52,475 nucleotides of DNA, from the IMG/VR virus record IMGVR_UViG_3300008266_000146, positions 1 through 52,475 of that record. The stretch is one strand, 5' to 3'. The notes under the pieces were generated by a model. It ran no database searches. It saw nothing but the letters and a program-made list of their open reading frames with translations, and was not told the DNA's origin. Made by a program: the position numbers and the translations under genes. Position 1 is the stretch's first letter, and the number at the start of each line of letters is the position of its first letter. This DNA comes from a virus. Positions 1-6,402 of the stretch are shown in pieces.

Positions 1-711
1 CCCGGACCGATCACGCCGAAGGCGGCGGTCAACGACACGCGCAGGAAGGAGTTCGACGCCACGATCACCCGTCTGGGCACGCAGGACGGGCAGGGGCAGG
101 GTGCGCGCGTCGCCATGGCCTTCGCTGCCATGAACGCGGCCCGTGACCAGATCATCACGGAGAACGACACCAGCGCGGTGTTCTCCCGCTACCGCAAGGC
201 CGCCGGCAAGGCGGGTGCCGACGAGGTGCTGGACGAGGCGAAGCAGAAGCAGCAGCTGTCCAAGCTCCGCCAGCTGATCAAGTGCGGTGCCATCCGGAAG
301 TTCGACACCGTCCCCATGATGGAGCGGGCGCTCGACACCGTGAAGACGCTCGCCGGTGCCGGCACGATCAAGAAGTCCCGCAACGTCTACGAGGACATGG
401 TGCAGGTCGCCCGCACCCAGCTCGGCTCCCCCGACGCTCCGCTCACCGATGAGCAGGTCACCGAGGCGTTCCTGCCGAAGGAGACCGAGCGGACCTTCGC
501 CAAGGAGCTGAAGAAGTTCGTCGACCGCATGCAGAAGCTCTACGAGGGCGGCGAGGACGTCGCTGACATCGAGGGCCTGTCCAAGGCGAAGGACGAACGC
601 TTCGTCGCGGCGATGGACGGCCTTGCCGATCTGCACCGCGACATCGAGAAGCAGGCTGCCGTCTCCAAGTTTCTCGCTGACGCTGCCGCGCTCGGCCTGA
701 AGCTCGCCTGA
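1..711 (+). CDS. Hypothetical protein, 5' end outside the window
   Basis: The reading frame is open from the first base of the window and no stop precedes the internal ATG at 115, so the gene very likely begins upstream. The visible 236 residues are charged and predicted helical. A Gly-Gln-rich stretch (GQGQG) lies near residues 30-36. I recognise no catalytic motif or family. The stop at 709-711 is followed after 3 bases by a PAL repeat and then a GC-rich hairpin, so this looks like the last gene of an upstream transcription unit. The C-terminal half (KELKKFVDRMQKLY) resembles a coiled coil. Confidence 0.85.
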   Translation, partial: PGPITPKAAVNDTRRKEFDATITRLGTQDGQGQGARVAMAFAAMNAARDQIITENDTSAVFSRYRKAAGKAGADEVLDEAKQKQQLSKLRQLIKCGAIRKFDTVPMMERALDTVKTLAGAGTIKKSRNVYEDMVQVARTQLGSPDAPLTDEQVTEAFLPKETERTFAKELKKFVDRMQKLYEGGEDVADIEGLSKAKDERFVAAMDGLADLHRDIEKQAAVSKFLADAAALGLKLA

Positions 712-714
712 TCG

Positions 715-732
715 GTTACTCCGCCGAGTAAC
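715..732. repeat. PAL-1 inverted repeat, intergenic
   Basis: GTTACTCCGCCGAGTAAC. Perfect 7-bp arms with a 4-base centre. It lies 3 bases after the stop of the first gene and is not next to a start codon. Confidence 0.9.
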
Positions 733-747
733 TGCTATCGACACGCT

Positions 748-773
748 GCCCCCTGTCGCTAATGACGGGGGGC
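748..773 (+). terminator. Terminator-like hairpin without a T-run
   Basis: GCCCCCTGTC (748-757) pairs with GACGGGGGGC (764-773) across a 6-base loop, giving a 10-bp stem with one G-T pair. It follows the first gene and PAL-1. No T-tract follows, so intrinsic termination is uncertain. It could instead be a structured leader for the small genes downstream. Confidence 0.5.
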
Positions 774-989
774 ATCAGTCGGGAGCACACCACCCCGAAC
801 CCCCCGCACCAACGGAGGCATCAATGCGACAATAACTGACACCACCACATCGCTGGACACCCTTGGGGCTGGGCGGAGCCTGAAAACTCCCCCGGCATCC
901 AGCCTTCACGAGAGGCGGTCACTCGCCTCCCATGAGCGCTGCACCCTGCGCTATCACGCAACGCGCTATCATCGCGCCGGAGCACCACC
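774..989 (+). other. Leader-like region with a three-codon ORF, a hairpin and two GCGCTATCA repeats
   Basis: This is the longest gene-free stretch (about 280 bases with the hairpin before it). A strong GGAGG (814-818) stands 5 bases before ATG CGA CAA TAA (824-835), a possible three-codon leader ORF. A perfect 6-bp stem, GAGGCG (912-917) with CGCCTC (924-929), follows. Two copies of GCGCTATCAY (948-957 and 963-972) lie just before the next gene. I see no clear sigma-70 promoter. The region could hold a small RNA or a translational control leader, but this is inference. Confidence 0.35.
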
Positions 990-1247
990 ATGACCAGCAC
1001 CAAGAAAACCTATTCCGTCCTGTTCTCCGCCCCGTGGCACGACACGCGCGCCTGTGCCTACTGGGTCGGCCTCGCTGCCGATCCGAAGGACGCGATCAAT
1101 CAGGCTGTCTTCTACGACCTTGCGGACCCTGAACCGTCCGAAAACACCTACGGCAAGCCCGATGGCGGCGCGCTGGACGAGGACGTGGCGCAGGTCACCA
1201 TCGTCTGGCTGTGCGAAGGCGAGCTGCCGGCGTTCATCCACACGTAA
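990..1247 (+). CDS. Small hypothetical protein (85 aa)
   Basis: Start chosen at the ATG preceded by CCGGAGCACCACC. The protein is acidic in its C-terminal half and has an aromatic N-terminal strand (TYSVLFSAPW). It may be a small alpha/beta protein that modifies or binds a host factor, as early phage genes often do, but I recognise no family. Its TAA stop is inside PAL-2, which also gives the GGGGGAG Shine-Dalgarno of the next gene. Confidence 0.8.
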   Translation: MTSTKKTYSVLFSAPWHDTRACAYWVGLAADPKDAINQAVFYDLADPEPSENTYGKPDGGALDEDVAQVTIVWLCEGELPAFIHT

Positions 1248-1261
1248 CTCGGGGGAGTAAC
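1244..1261. repeat. PAL-2 inverted repeat, junction copy
   Basis: GTAACTCGGGGGAGTAAC. The first arm holds the upstream stop (TAA 1245-1247). GGGGGAG serves as ribosome-binding site for the ATG at 1264. One A-A mismatch lies in the arms. Confidence 0.9.
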
Positions 1262-1263
1262 CA

Positions 1264-1521
1264 ATGACCCGCATGCCGGGCAGTCGGGAATACGCCATTG
1301 CGTGCTGCGTTCACTGCGGGGTGGCGTGGCCGACGACGCACTTCGTCGCTTACGGTCAGCAGATGCCATACTCATGCAGCGGCGGCGTTCGCTACCACGC
1401 CGTGGCACCGGCCTATATCGTCGACATCCTGCCGGGACATCCCACGCTGACGCGGGGTGTCAATGAGCGCTATCACGTGCTCGCCAAGCTCTTCCACGCC
1501 GCAAAGGAGACAACCTCATGA
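1264..1521 (+). CDS. Cys-motif (zinc-ribbon-like) small protein, family copy A
   Basis: 85 residues. It belongs to a paralogous family in this window, defined by an N-terminal CxxC (here CCVHCGVAW), a third Cys before Gly (CSGG), a YIVDI segment and the tail LAKLFH. The Cys pattern suggests metal binding, but a fourth ligand is not obvious. A GCGCTATCAC repeat (1467-1476) is embedded in the coding sequence. Unlike its relatives, the tail ends HAAKETTS and PAL is absent. Its stop overlaps the next start as ATGA at 1518. The role is unknown. Confidence 0.85.
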   Translation: MTRMPGSREYAIACCVHCGVAWPTTHFVAYGQQMPYSCSGGVRYHAVAPAYIVDILPGHPTLTRGVNERYHVLAKLFHAAKETTS

Positions 1522-1745
1522 CTAAGACCGCGTTCCTCGCCGCGCTCCGCCGGCACCTGATCGACACCTACCAGTGGGCTGCCGACGCGGCGAAACTGGA
1601 CCGCTTCATGGCCAGCGTCGAGGCCACGATCCGTGGGGACGTGAAGACGTGGAACCCCGACGGGGAGGCGTCGACGGCCGCGTGGCGCGAGATCGGCGGC
1701 ACCGGCAAGGTCGCTCTTCGCCGCCTGCGCGAGTTGGCCGAGTAA
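1518..1745 (+). CDS. Small hypothetical protein (75 aa)
   Basis: Translationally coupled to the preceding gene by an ATGA overlap; AAAGGAG lies about 10 bases upstream. The sequence is basic and helical (FLAALRRHLIDTYQWAADAA) and ends RRLRELAE. Its TAA stop is the first arm of PAL-3. No family recognised. Its size and charge would fit a small nucleic-acid-binding or host-takeover protein, which is speculation. Confidence 0.8.
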   Translation: MTKTAFLAALRRHLIDTYQWAADAAKLDRFMASVEATIRGDVKTWNPDGEASTAAWREIGGTGKVALRRLRELAE

Positions 1746-1759
1746 CTTGGGGGAGTAAC
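1742..1759. repeat. PAL-3 inverted repeat, junction copy
   Basis: GTAACTTGGGGGAGTAAC. It contains the stop of the 75-aa gene (1743-1745) and the GGGGGAG ribosome-binding site. The next ATG is at 1761. Confidence 0.9.
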
Positions 1760-1760
1760 C

Positions 1761-2024
1761 ATGCGCTACGCACTGGTGTGCTGCCCCGAATGCGGCGATC
1801 TGTGGACAAAAGCGCGCCGTGACCCGCTGTTCACGCTCGGCGAGCGCACGCCTACAGTATGCAACGGCGAGTTCAAAGGTCGGTTCGGACACGAGCCGAC
1901 ACGTGTGGTCGTCGTCGACCTTGAGCCGGACTACATCGTCGACAGCCGTCACAAGCTGAGCAACCGAGAGAGCGACCGCTACCACACGCTCGCCAAGATA
2001 TTCGCCTCTAACTCCAAGGAGTAA
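1761..2024 (+). CDS. Cys-motif small protein, family copy B
   Basis: 87 residues. N-terminal CCPECGDLW, third Cys in CNGE, then YIVDS, and the tail LAKIFASNSKE. The final NSKE and stop are encoded by PAL-4. It is the clearest match to copy A: both have CxxC within the first 12 residues, a Cys-x-Gly in the middle and YIVD about 20-25 residues before the tail. ATG lies two bases after PAL-3, whose G-rich centre acts as Shine-Dalgarno. Function unknown; metal binding is inferred from the Cys pattern. Confidence 0.88.
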   Translation: MRYALVCCPECGDLWTKARRDPLFTLGERTPTVCNGEFKGRFGHEPTRVVVVDLEPDYIVDSRHKLSNRESDRYHTLAKIFASNSKE

Positions 2025-2025
2025 C
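2008..2025. repeat. PAL-4 inverted repeat, junction copy
   Basis: CTAACTCCAAGGAGTAAC. It encodes the C-terminal NSKE and stop of copy B. AAGGAG is the ribosome-binding site for ATG 2030. Confidence 0.9.
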
Positions 2026-2029
2026 CACC

Positions 2030-2332
2030 ATGGCCAAGATGACTGTCGCCGACGTTGCCACCGCGCTCCGCGATGCCGACGTGTCCACCCTGACCCCGGC
2101 GACCGCGCCGGACTGGCTCAAGATGATCGACTTCCTCCGCCAGCAGACGCTCGCTGCCATCGACGAGGTGGCCCTGCGCGCTGACGCGCTGGACGCACGT
2201 GAGAAGGCGGTCGCGGAGGCTGAAGCTGTGCTCGCCACCCGCAAGGCTGCCGTCGAGCGCATCATGTCCCTGCCGGGTGCGCACCCCGCCACCCCGCCGT
2301 CCACCAAGCGCTCCATGTGGAGCCTCCGGTAA
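2030..2332 (+). CDS. Hypothetical coiled-coil protein (100 aa)
   Basis: Residues about 40-80 are strongly helical with regular Ala/Glu/Arg spacing (LDAREKAVAEAEAVLATRKA), as in a short coiled coil. The tail is Pro/Ser-rich and basic (PATPPSTKRSMWSLR). No enzymatic motif. It sits between PAL-4 and PAL-5 and each supplies a gene boundary, so it is a clean cassette. Function unknown. Confidence 0.83.
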   Translation: MAKMTVADVATALRDADVSTLTPATAPDWLKMIDFLRQQTLAAIDEVALRADALDAREKAVAEAEAVLATRKAAVERIMSLPGAHPATPPSTKRSMWSLR

Positions 2333-2346
2333 CTCAGGAGAGTAAC
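2329..2346. repeat. PAL-5 inverted repeat, junction copy
   Basis: GTAACTCAGGAGAGTAAC. It includes the upstream stop TAA (2330-2332) and an AGGAG ribosome-binding site. The next ATG is at 2349. Confidence 0.9.
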
Positions 2347-2348
2347 CC

Positions 2349-2609
2349 ATGTCCATCTACTGCCCTGCCCAAGGCCCGCCGCGCCTCATCCGGCTCATCC
2401 CCGCGCTCTTCCCCGACGGCTCGCTCGCCGTGCTGGACGAGAGGCGCAACTTCCTCATGGTGTCCGCCCCGCTGTTCGAGGGACTGACGCCCATCCAGCA
2501 GGAGCGGTGCCGGCGCACGACGCGCGCTATCACCATGCCGCATGACGTCGAACACCACCAAGACCCCATCCCCTTTGGCCGCAGCGCCGGCCGTAACTCG
2601 CAGGAGTAA
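2349..2609 (+). CDS. Small hypothetical protein (86 aa)
   Basis: N-terminal part has beta-strand character (RLIRLIPALFPDGSLAVLDE); the C-terminal third is His/Arg/Pro-rich. A GCGCTATCAC repeat lies in the coding sequence at 2522-2531 and gives Ala-Ile-Thr. The last residues RNSQE and the stop come from PAL-6. Not recognised. Confidence 0.78.
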   Translation: MSIYCPAQGPPRLIRLIPALFPDGSLAVLDERRNFLMVSAPLFEGLTPIQQERCRRTTRAITMPHDVEHHQDPIPFGRSAGRNSQE

Positions 2610-2610
2610 C
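2593..2610. repeat. PAL-6 inverted repeat, junction copy
   Basis: GTAACTCGCAGGAGTAAC. It encodes NSQE and the stop of the upstream gene. CAGGAG is the ribosome-binding site of the AAA+ ATPase gene (ATG 2616). Confidence 0.9.
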
Positions 2611-2615
2611 ACCCT

Positions 2616-3716
2616 ATGCCCACCCTTCAGCAGCTTGCCGGCATCATGCCGAACATCCTCGACACCGGCATCAGCGTCGAGTTGATCTCGTCGCCCGGCA
2701 TCGGCAAGTCCGACTTCGTCGAGCAGCTGGTCGCGTCGCGCACCGAGACCACCGGCATCAAGTGGGGCATGTCGCAGGCCTTCCTCGCGACCTACACCCC
2801 GCCGGACCTCATCGGCTACCAGTTCAAGGGTGAGCGCATGTGGCGCTCGCCGCACACTGGCGAGATGGAGCCGGTCGCCGTGACCGATCCGTCCATGCCG
2901 CTGTGGATGATTTCGTCCGAGGGCCGCCCGCTCTACGAGTACGAGCGCGGCATCCTGTTCCTCGACGAGTTCGGGCAGGGTGAGGCTGACGTCAAGCGCG
3001 CGGCGGCGCAATTGCTGCTCAAGCGCGAGATTGGTCCGTGGCGTCTGCCGCCCGGCTGGTCGGTCATGGCCGCGTCCAACCGCGCCAACGACCGCAGCGG
3101 CGTGACCAAGTCGTTCGACTTCGTCATCAACCGGCGCGTCGAGTACCACATCACCCCCGACCTGCTGTCGTGGGACGCATGGGCAATCTCGCGGGGTATC
3201 GACCCGCTGTTCGTGGCCTTCGCCCACCAGCACCCCGAGATTGTCTTCTCCGGCTCCGTGCCGAAGCAGCAGGGTCCGTGGTGCACGCCGCGCTCGCTCG
3301 TCATGGCGCATGACCTGCTCGTGGCGATCTCCGGCGGTGCCGGCCAGCCCATCCGCATGGATGATCTGGGTGCGGAGACCATGCGCGGCACCATTGGCGA
3401 CGCGGCCACGGCGCAGCTCAAGTCGTTCATCGACGTGTCCATGCAGCTGCCCTCGCTGGACGACATCGTCGACGATCCGACGAAGTGCGCGTTGCCGACG
3501 CGTGCGGACGGTCAGATGCTCGTCGTGTTCCAGCTGGCGCACGTTGCGCACAAGGACATCATGCGGCCCGTCGGCACCTACATCAACCGGCTCGGCGCGT
3601 CGTTCGAGACCATGTTCATCAAGCGCCTCATCGGTCGGTCGCCGACGTTCGCCATGGACCCGGTCATCGACAAGATGGTCACCCGCAACGCCCACCTCAT
3701 CCACGCGGTGGCGTGA
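2616..3716 (+). CDS. MoxR-type AAA+ ATPase
   Basis: 366 residues. Walker A SSPGIGKS (25-32), Walker B ILFLDE (113-118) and a sensor-1-like AASNRAND (152-159) identify a P-loop ATPase of the MoxR/AAA_5 type. Such proteins usually act as remodelling ATPases paired with a VWA-domain partner. A VWA protein with a metallopeptidase motif is encoded at 4226-5608, separated by two small genes, so the two probably form a complex. The target is unknown; activation of a virion or host protein, or host takeover, are possible. The start follows PAL-6 with good spacing. A PAL copy and a repeated 63-bp leader follow the stop. Confidence 0.92.
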   Translation: MPTLQQLAGIMPNILDTGISVELISSPGIGKSDFVEQLVASRTETTGIKWGMSQAFLATYTPPDLIGYQFKGERMWRSPHTGEMEPVAVTDPSMPLWMISSEGRPLYEYERGILFLDEFGQGEADVKRAAAQLLLKREIGPWRLPPGWSVMAASNRANDRSGVTKSFDFVINRRVEYHITPDLLSWDAWAISRGIDPLFVAFAHQHPEIVFSGSVPKQQGPWCTPRSLVMAHDLLVAISGGAGQPIRMDDLGAETMRGTIGDAATAQLKSFIDVSMQLPSLDDIVDDPTKCALPTRADGQMLVVFQLAHVAHKDIMRPVGTYINRLGASFETMFIKRLIGRSPTFAMDPVIDKMVTRNAHLIHAVA

Positions 3717-3717
3717 C

Positions 3718-3780
3718 GGTTACTCGCCGGAGTAACGGGGCGCGAATGCCCCACCGCCCCAACAGGAGCACGCACCAATG
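3718..3780 (+). repeat. 63-bp leader duplicated at 6053-6115
   Basis: This block runs from PAL-7 through a small hairpin (GGGGC...GCCCC) and an AACAGGAG ribosome-binding site to the start codon. It is repeated at 6053-6115 with two base differences, one of which turns ATG into GTG. The copies precede different genes, so a PAL-plus-leader unit appears to have been duplicated. Confidence 0.85.
3719..3736. repeat. PAL-7 inverted repeat, intergenic
   Basis: GTTACTCGCCGGAGTAAC. Perfect 7-bp arms. It lies 2 bases after the ATPase stop, at the head of the duplicated leader. Confidence 0.9.
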
Positions 3781-3978
3781 CGCACCACCTACACCATCAC
3801 CCTGCATGCCGATCTGGCTGACGACGCCGAGAAGCAGGCAGCGCTCGACCAGTTCATCCGCGACCGCGCCATCGAGACCATTGCTCTCGTCAAGCTGCTG
3901 GGCCTGTCCCGTCCGCCGGCCATCACGGCGACGCGCCACCGCTATGGCGACGGCACGGTGGACATCGACGTCACATGA
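3778..3978 (+). CDS. Small hypothetical protein (66 aa)
   Basis: Starts at an ATG 9 bases after CAGGAG in the duplicated leader. The predicted order is strand, helix, strand (TYTITLHADL, then a helix, then DGTVDIDVT). It lies between the AAA+ ATPase and VWA genes and ends in an ATGA overlap with the next Cys-motif protein. Not recognised. Confidence 0.78.
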   Translation: MRTTYTITLHADLADDAEKQAALDQFIRDRAIETIALVKLLGLSRPPAITATRHRYGDGTVDIDVT

Positions 3979-4229
3979 CGCGCGCTATCATCGCCGACCG
4001 GCACTGGGCCTGCTGCCCCGACTGCAACAAGATGTGGCAGTCCAAACATCTGCGCGGCTACGCTCTTGGTTGCCGCACCCGGTTTGTGTGTATTTGCAGC
4101 CCACAGCCGCTCGCCCCCGGCGCCCCCCGCCTGATCGCTGTCGGTGACCTGCCGGAGCACAAGCCCGCCAAATACGTCTACGCCATGGCGAAGCTATTCG
4201 CCAGTAACTTGAAGGAGTTACCGAAATGA
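3975..4229 (+). CDS. Cys-motif small protein, family copy C
   Basis: 84 residues. CCPDCNKMWQSKH near residues 13-25 closely matches the other copies. Further Cys residues occur at CRTRFVCIC. The tail is MAKLFASN followed by LKELPK because PAL-8 is read through without a stop. A GCGCTATCAT repeat (3982-3991) is at the 5' end of the gene. Start and stop both use ATGA overlaps, so it is coupled to the genes on each side. A metal-binding role is inferred and the function is unknown. Confidence 0.87.
   Translation: MTRAIIADRHWACCPDCNKMWQSKHLRGYALGCRTRFVCICSPQPLAPGAPRLIAVGDLPEHKPAKYVYAMAKLFASNLKELPK
4204..4221. repeat. PAL-8 inverted repeat with compensatory change
   Basis: GTAACTTGAAGGAGTTAC. 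Both arms differ from consensus but still pair (GTAACT with AGTTAC). It is read through as SNLKEL at the end of copy C and gives AAGGAG as ribosome-binding site for ATG 4226. Confidence 0.9.
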
Positions 4230-5608
4230 AGCTGCTCGAATTGACCCCCGCGCAGAAGGTGGAGTGGGAAGCCACCCGCACAGCGCTCATGTGGAGCGCC
4301 CCGGCGTTCACCCACCTGCTGTTCACCATCCTCGACTACCGGGCGCGCGACAACTACGCCAACGCGTTCTGGACGGACGAGGTGGAGATCGCCGCGACCG
4401 ACGGCTGGCGTCTGCTTCTCAACCCCACGACGTTCTTGGCGATCCCGCTCAAGGACCGCGTGTTCATCGTGGCGCACGAGATCATGCACTGCATCTGGGC
4501 GCACCCCGCCACCATGAAGCACTGGCAGCAGCGTGGCTATGTGGTCGGCGCAAAGGGCGATCACATCCCCTACCACCACGAAGTGCTCAACATCGCTGCC
4601 GACCTCATCATCAACGACCTGCTGATCGACAGCAAGATCGGCACATTCCCGGCCATCGGCGGCCTGCACGACAAGAACCTCGCCACCGCTGTGGACGCCC
4701 TCAACGAGGTGTACGAGCGCGTCTACAACAAGACGCCCAAGCAGCCGCAGGGCGGCAACGGGCAGGGGCAGGGGCAGGGGCAGGGGCAGGGGCAGGGGCA
4801 GGGGCAGCCCGGTCAGGGTAACTCCCCGAGTAACGGTCAGGGTGCCGCCGGCCAGATGCCGTCCCATGGCGGCAAGAAGGCGTTCGACACCATGATGGAC
4901 CCGGACGGCCATCCCGAGGATAAGCCCGCCGACGCCCATGCCAATGGCACGGCGCAGGGTGACGGTCGGTGGCGTCAGGCCATCGCCGAGGCTGCGGCTC
5001 TGGGCAAGGCGCAGGGGCAGCTGCCGGCCGGCATCGCCCGTGTCTTCGCCGAGCTGACGGAGCCCAAGGTCGACTGGTCCGGTGCCATCCGTGGCGCGGT
5101 CGCCCGCCGTGTCGGCTCGTCGGACAGCTCATGGCGTCGCCCGGACCGCCGCATGATCGTGCGCGACATCTACTCGCCCGGTCGCAGCGGTCACGGTGCC
5201 GGCACCATCGCGCTCGTCGGCGACACGTCCGGGTCCATGACCGACACCGAGATCGGCGTCATCCTGCGCGAGTTGCGGGGCATCTTGGAAGACCTCAACC
5301 CGCAGCGTGTCATCGTCATCTGGTGCGACGCCAAGGTCCATGCGGTCGAGGACGTCTACGACGCCAGCGACATCCCCTCCCTGCGGCCCAAGGGTGGCGG
5401 CGGCACCGACTTCCGTCCGCCGTTCCATTGGCTCGACGACGAGAGCATCACGCCGGACGGTATGATCTACGTGACCGACGGCTATGGCACGTTCCCGTCG
5501 AGCGCGCCCGACTACCCTGTGATCTGGGCCGACATCACCGGCCCCGGTCGCGTCGCCTACCCGTGGGGGGACGTCATTAACATCCCCCGCGACAGCCTCG
5601 CCGAGTAA
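4226..5608 (+). CDS. Putative metallopeptidase with C-terminal VWA domain (DUF2201-like)
   Basis: 460 residues. An HExxH motif (HEIMH, 84-88) lies in a helical N-terminal domain. A low-complexity Gly-Gln linker (about 179-203) follows, with PAL-9 immediately after it, encoding NSPSN. The C-terminal domain has the MIDAS sequence DTSGS (from residue 333), then GGGTDF and YVTDG, as in von Willebrand A-like domains. This layout is that of the DUF2201 family, whose genes usually neighbour a MoxR ATPase, as here. The protein is presumably the partner of the ATPase at 2616-3716. Whether it cleaves anything is not known. The stop is the first arm of PAL-10. Confidence 0.9.
   Translation: MKLLELTPAQKVEWEATRTALMWSAPAFTHLLFTILDYRARDNYANAFWTDEVEIAATDGWRLLLNPTTFLAIPLKDRVFIVAHEIMHCIWAHPATMKHWQQRGYVVGAKGDHIPYHHEVLNIAADLIINDLLIDSKIGTFPAIGGLHDKNLATAVDALNEVYERVYNKTPKQPQGGNGQGQGQGQGQGQGQGQPGQGNSPSNGQGAAGQMPSHGGKKAFDTMMDPDGHPEDKPADAHANGTAQGDGRWRQAIAEAAALGKAQGQLPAGIARVFAELTEPKVDWSGAIRGAVARRVGSSDSSWRRPDRRMIVRDIYSPGRSGHGAGTIALVGDTSGSMTDTEIGVILRELRGILEDLNPQRVIVIWCDAKVHAVEDVYDASDIPSLRPKGGGGTDFRPPFHWLDDESITPDGMIYVTDGYGTFPSSAPDYPVIWADITGPGRVAYPWGDVINIPRDSLAE
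4760..4807 (+). repeat. Tandem hexanucleotide repeat, GGGCAG x 8
   Basis: Eight uninterrupted GGGCAG units encode (Gly-Gln)8 in the linker between the peptidase and VWA domains. Such a tract is prone to slippage in steps of two residues, which would change linker length without shifting the frame. A shorter related stretch occurs near base 90-106 in the first gene. Confidence 0.95.
4818..4834. repeat. PAL-9 inverted repeat, inside VWA gene
   Basis: GTAACTCCCCGAGTAAC (17 bp). Read as Gly-Asn-Ser-Pro-Ser-Asn in the flexible linker. Confidence 0.88.
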
Positions 5609-5622
5609 CTTCGCCGAGTAAC
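5605..5622. repeat. PAL-10 inverted repeat, junction copy
   Basis: GTAACTTCGCCGAGTAAC. Its first arm contains the stop of the VWA gene (5606-5608). It is not directly before a start. Confidence 0.88.
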
Positions 5623-5623
5623 C

Positions 5624-5650
5624 GGGGGCGCGCTATCACGGCGCGCTCCC
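5624..5650 (+). other. Strong hairpin in leader of the 124-aa gene
   Basis: GGGGGCGCGC and GCGCGCTCCC can pair over about 10 bp, leaving TATCACG as the loop. The GCGCTATCAC repeat (5630-5639) therefore sits at the loop. It follows PAL-10 and precedes AACAGGAG and the start at 5674. It may be a terminator without T-run or a translational control element. Confidence 0.45.
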
Positions 5651-5673
5651 ACCACCCCAACAGGAGAACACCC

Positions 5674-6048
5674 ATGAAATCCTACCGCCGCAATGATCGT
5701 GAAGAGACGCGCGAAATCGAGCCCATTACGCTGGACTTGCCCGCCGCGCTCATCCACAAGCCGCTGCACGTCGTCACCATGGGCGCAAAGGCCACCGCGA
5801 TTGTCTACGAGACGGCCAACCGCGTCTGGAGCAGCGACCGTACCAACTATTTCGACGCTCCCGTGTTTCGTGTGGTGCTCACCGGGTTCAGCGACGCCGC
5901 GCGCAGCCGGCTGGCGTACTACAATGGGCACCGCGACGACGCCCAATGCTTCACCACTCTGCTCGACGTCGAGCTGTTCATTCGCGCGGCTGCCGTGGCG
6001 TGCGCCCCGGTCAAGAAGCGCGTCACGGTCGTCGAGGAAGACGTCTGA
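5674..6048 (+). CDS. Hypothetical protein (124 aa)
   Basis: Start follows CAGGAGAACACCC. The N-terminus is charged (RRNDREETREIEP), then a mixed alpha/beta body, ending KKRVTVVEEDV. No known motif. The gene stands alone between two PAL-led leaders. The stop is followed by PAL-11 and the second copy of the 63-bp leader. Confidence 0.8.
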   Translation: MKSYRRNDREETREIEPITLDLPAALIHKPLHVVTMGAKATAIVYETANRVWSSDRTNYFDAPVFRVVLTGFSDAARSRLAYYNGHRDDAQCFTTLLDVELFIRAAAVACAPVKKRVTVVEEDV

Positions 6049-6052
6049 CGGC

Positions 6053-6115
6053 GGTTACTCGCCGGAGTAACGGGGCGCGAATGCCCCACCACCCCAACAG
6101 GAGCACGCACCAGTG
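6053..6115 (+). repeat. 63-bp leader, second copy
   Basis: Differs from the block at 3718-3780 at two positions. Here it drives a 17-codon ORF with a GTG start instead of a normal gene. Confidence 0.85.
6054..6071. repeat. PAL-11 inverted repeat, intergenic
   Basis: GTTACTCGCCGGAGTAAC. Identical to PAL-7 including the 4-base centre, because it is part of the duplicated leader. Confidence 0.9.
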
Positions 6116-6166
6116 CCCATCAAGCCGCCGCTCGCCAAGCTCTTCCACGCTAACTCGCAGGAGTAA
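6113..6166 (+). pseudogene. 17-codon remnant of a Cys-motif family gene, copy D
   Basis: A GTG after the duplicated leader opens a short frame that reads MPIKPPLAKLFHANSQE and stops in PAL-12. LAKLFH and NSxE are the family tail; the Cys-containing body is missing. It looks like a deletion that joined the leader of one gene to the last codons of a Cys-motif paralogue. It may still be translated as a short peptide, since the ribosome-binding site and start are intact. Confidence 0.7.
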
Positions 6167-6167
6167 C
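6150..6167. repeat. PAL-12 inverted repeat, junction copy
   Basis: CTAACTCGCAGGAGTAAC. It encodes NSQE and stop of the remnant. CAGGAG is the ribosome-binding site for ATG 6172. Confidence 0.9.
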
Positions 6168-6171
6168 CACC

Positions 6172-6402
6172 ATGGCTAGCCACTACTACGCTGAATGCGC
6201 CAGCGGCAAATCGCGCGCCAGCCGCACCGGCACTCTGAAGACCGGCATCCGCGCCGTCGTCGCGTCGTGGCAGGGGGCGTGCCACACCACCCTCTACGAC
6301 AAGGACGGCGTCACTTATGTCCGCGTGCATCTGGCGTTGTGGGGTGGCAAGGGCACGTCCAAGCTGATCTACGACGGCCCCGTCGGGGAGTACGCGCCGT
6401 GA
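6172..6402 (+). CDS. Small hypothetical protein (76 aa)
   Basis: Starts 4 bases after PAL-12. The N-terminal region has Tyr, Cys and Arg/Ser residues (HYYAECASGKSRASR), followed by strand-like segments (GVTYVRVHLALWGG). It ends GEYAP, and its terminal bases GGGGAGTACGCGCCGTGA recur at the end of the next gene. GTGA overlap with the following start. Not recognised. Confidence 0.8.
   Translation: MASHYYAECASGKSRASRTGTLKTGIRAVVASWQGACHTTLYDKDGVTYVRVHLALWGGKGTSKLIYDGPVGEYAP

Noticed and set aside
932-1132. 66-residue open frame starting at 932
   Set aside because: It overlaps the 990-1247 gene in another frame, lacks a good ribosome-binding site and is Arg/His/Pro-rich, as are shadows in this genome.
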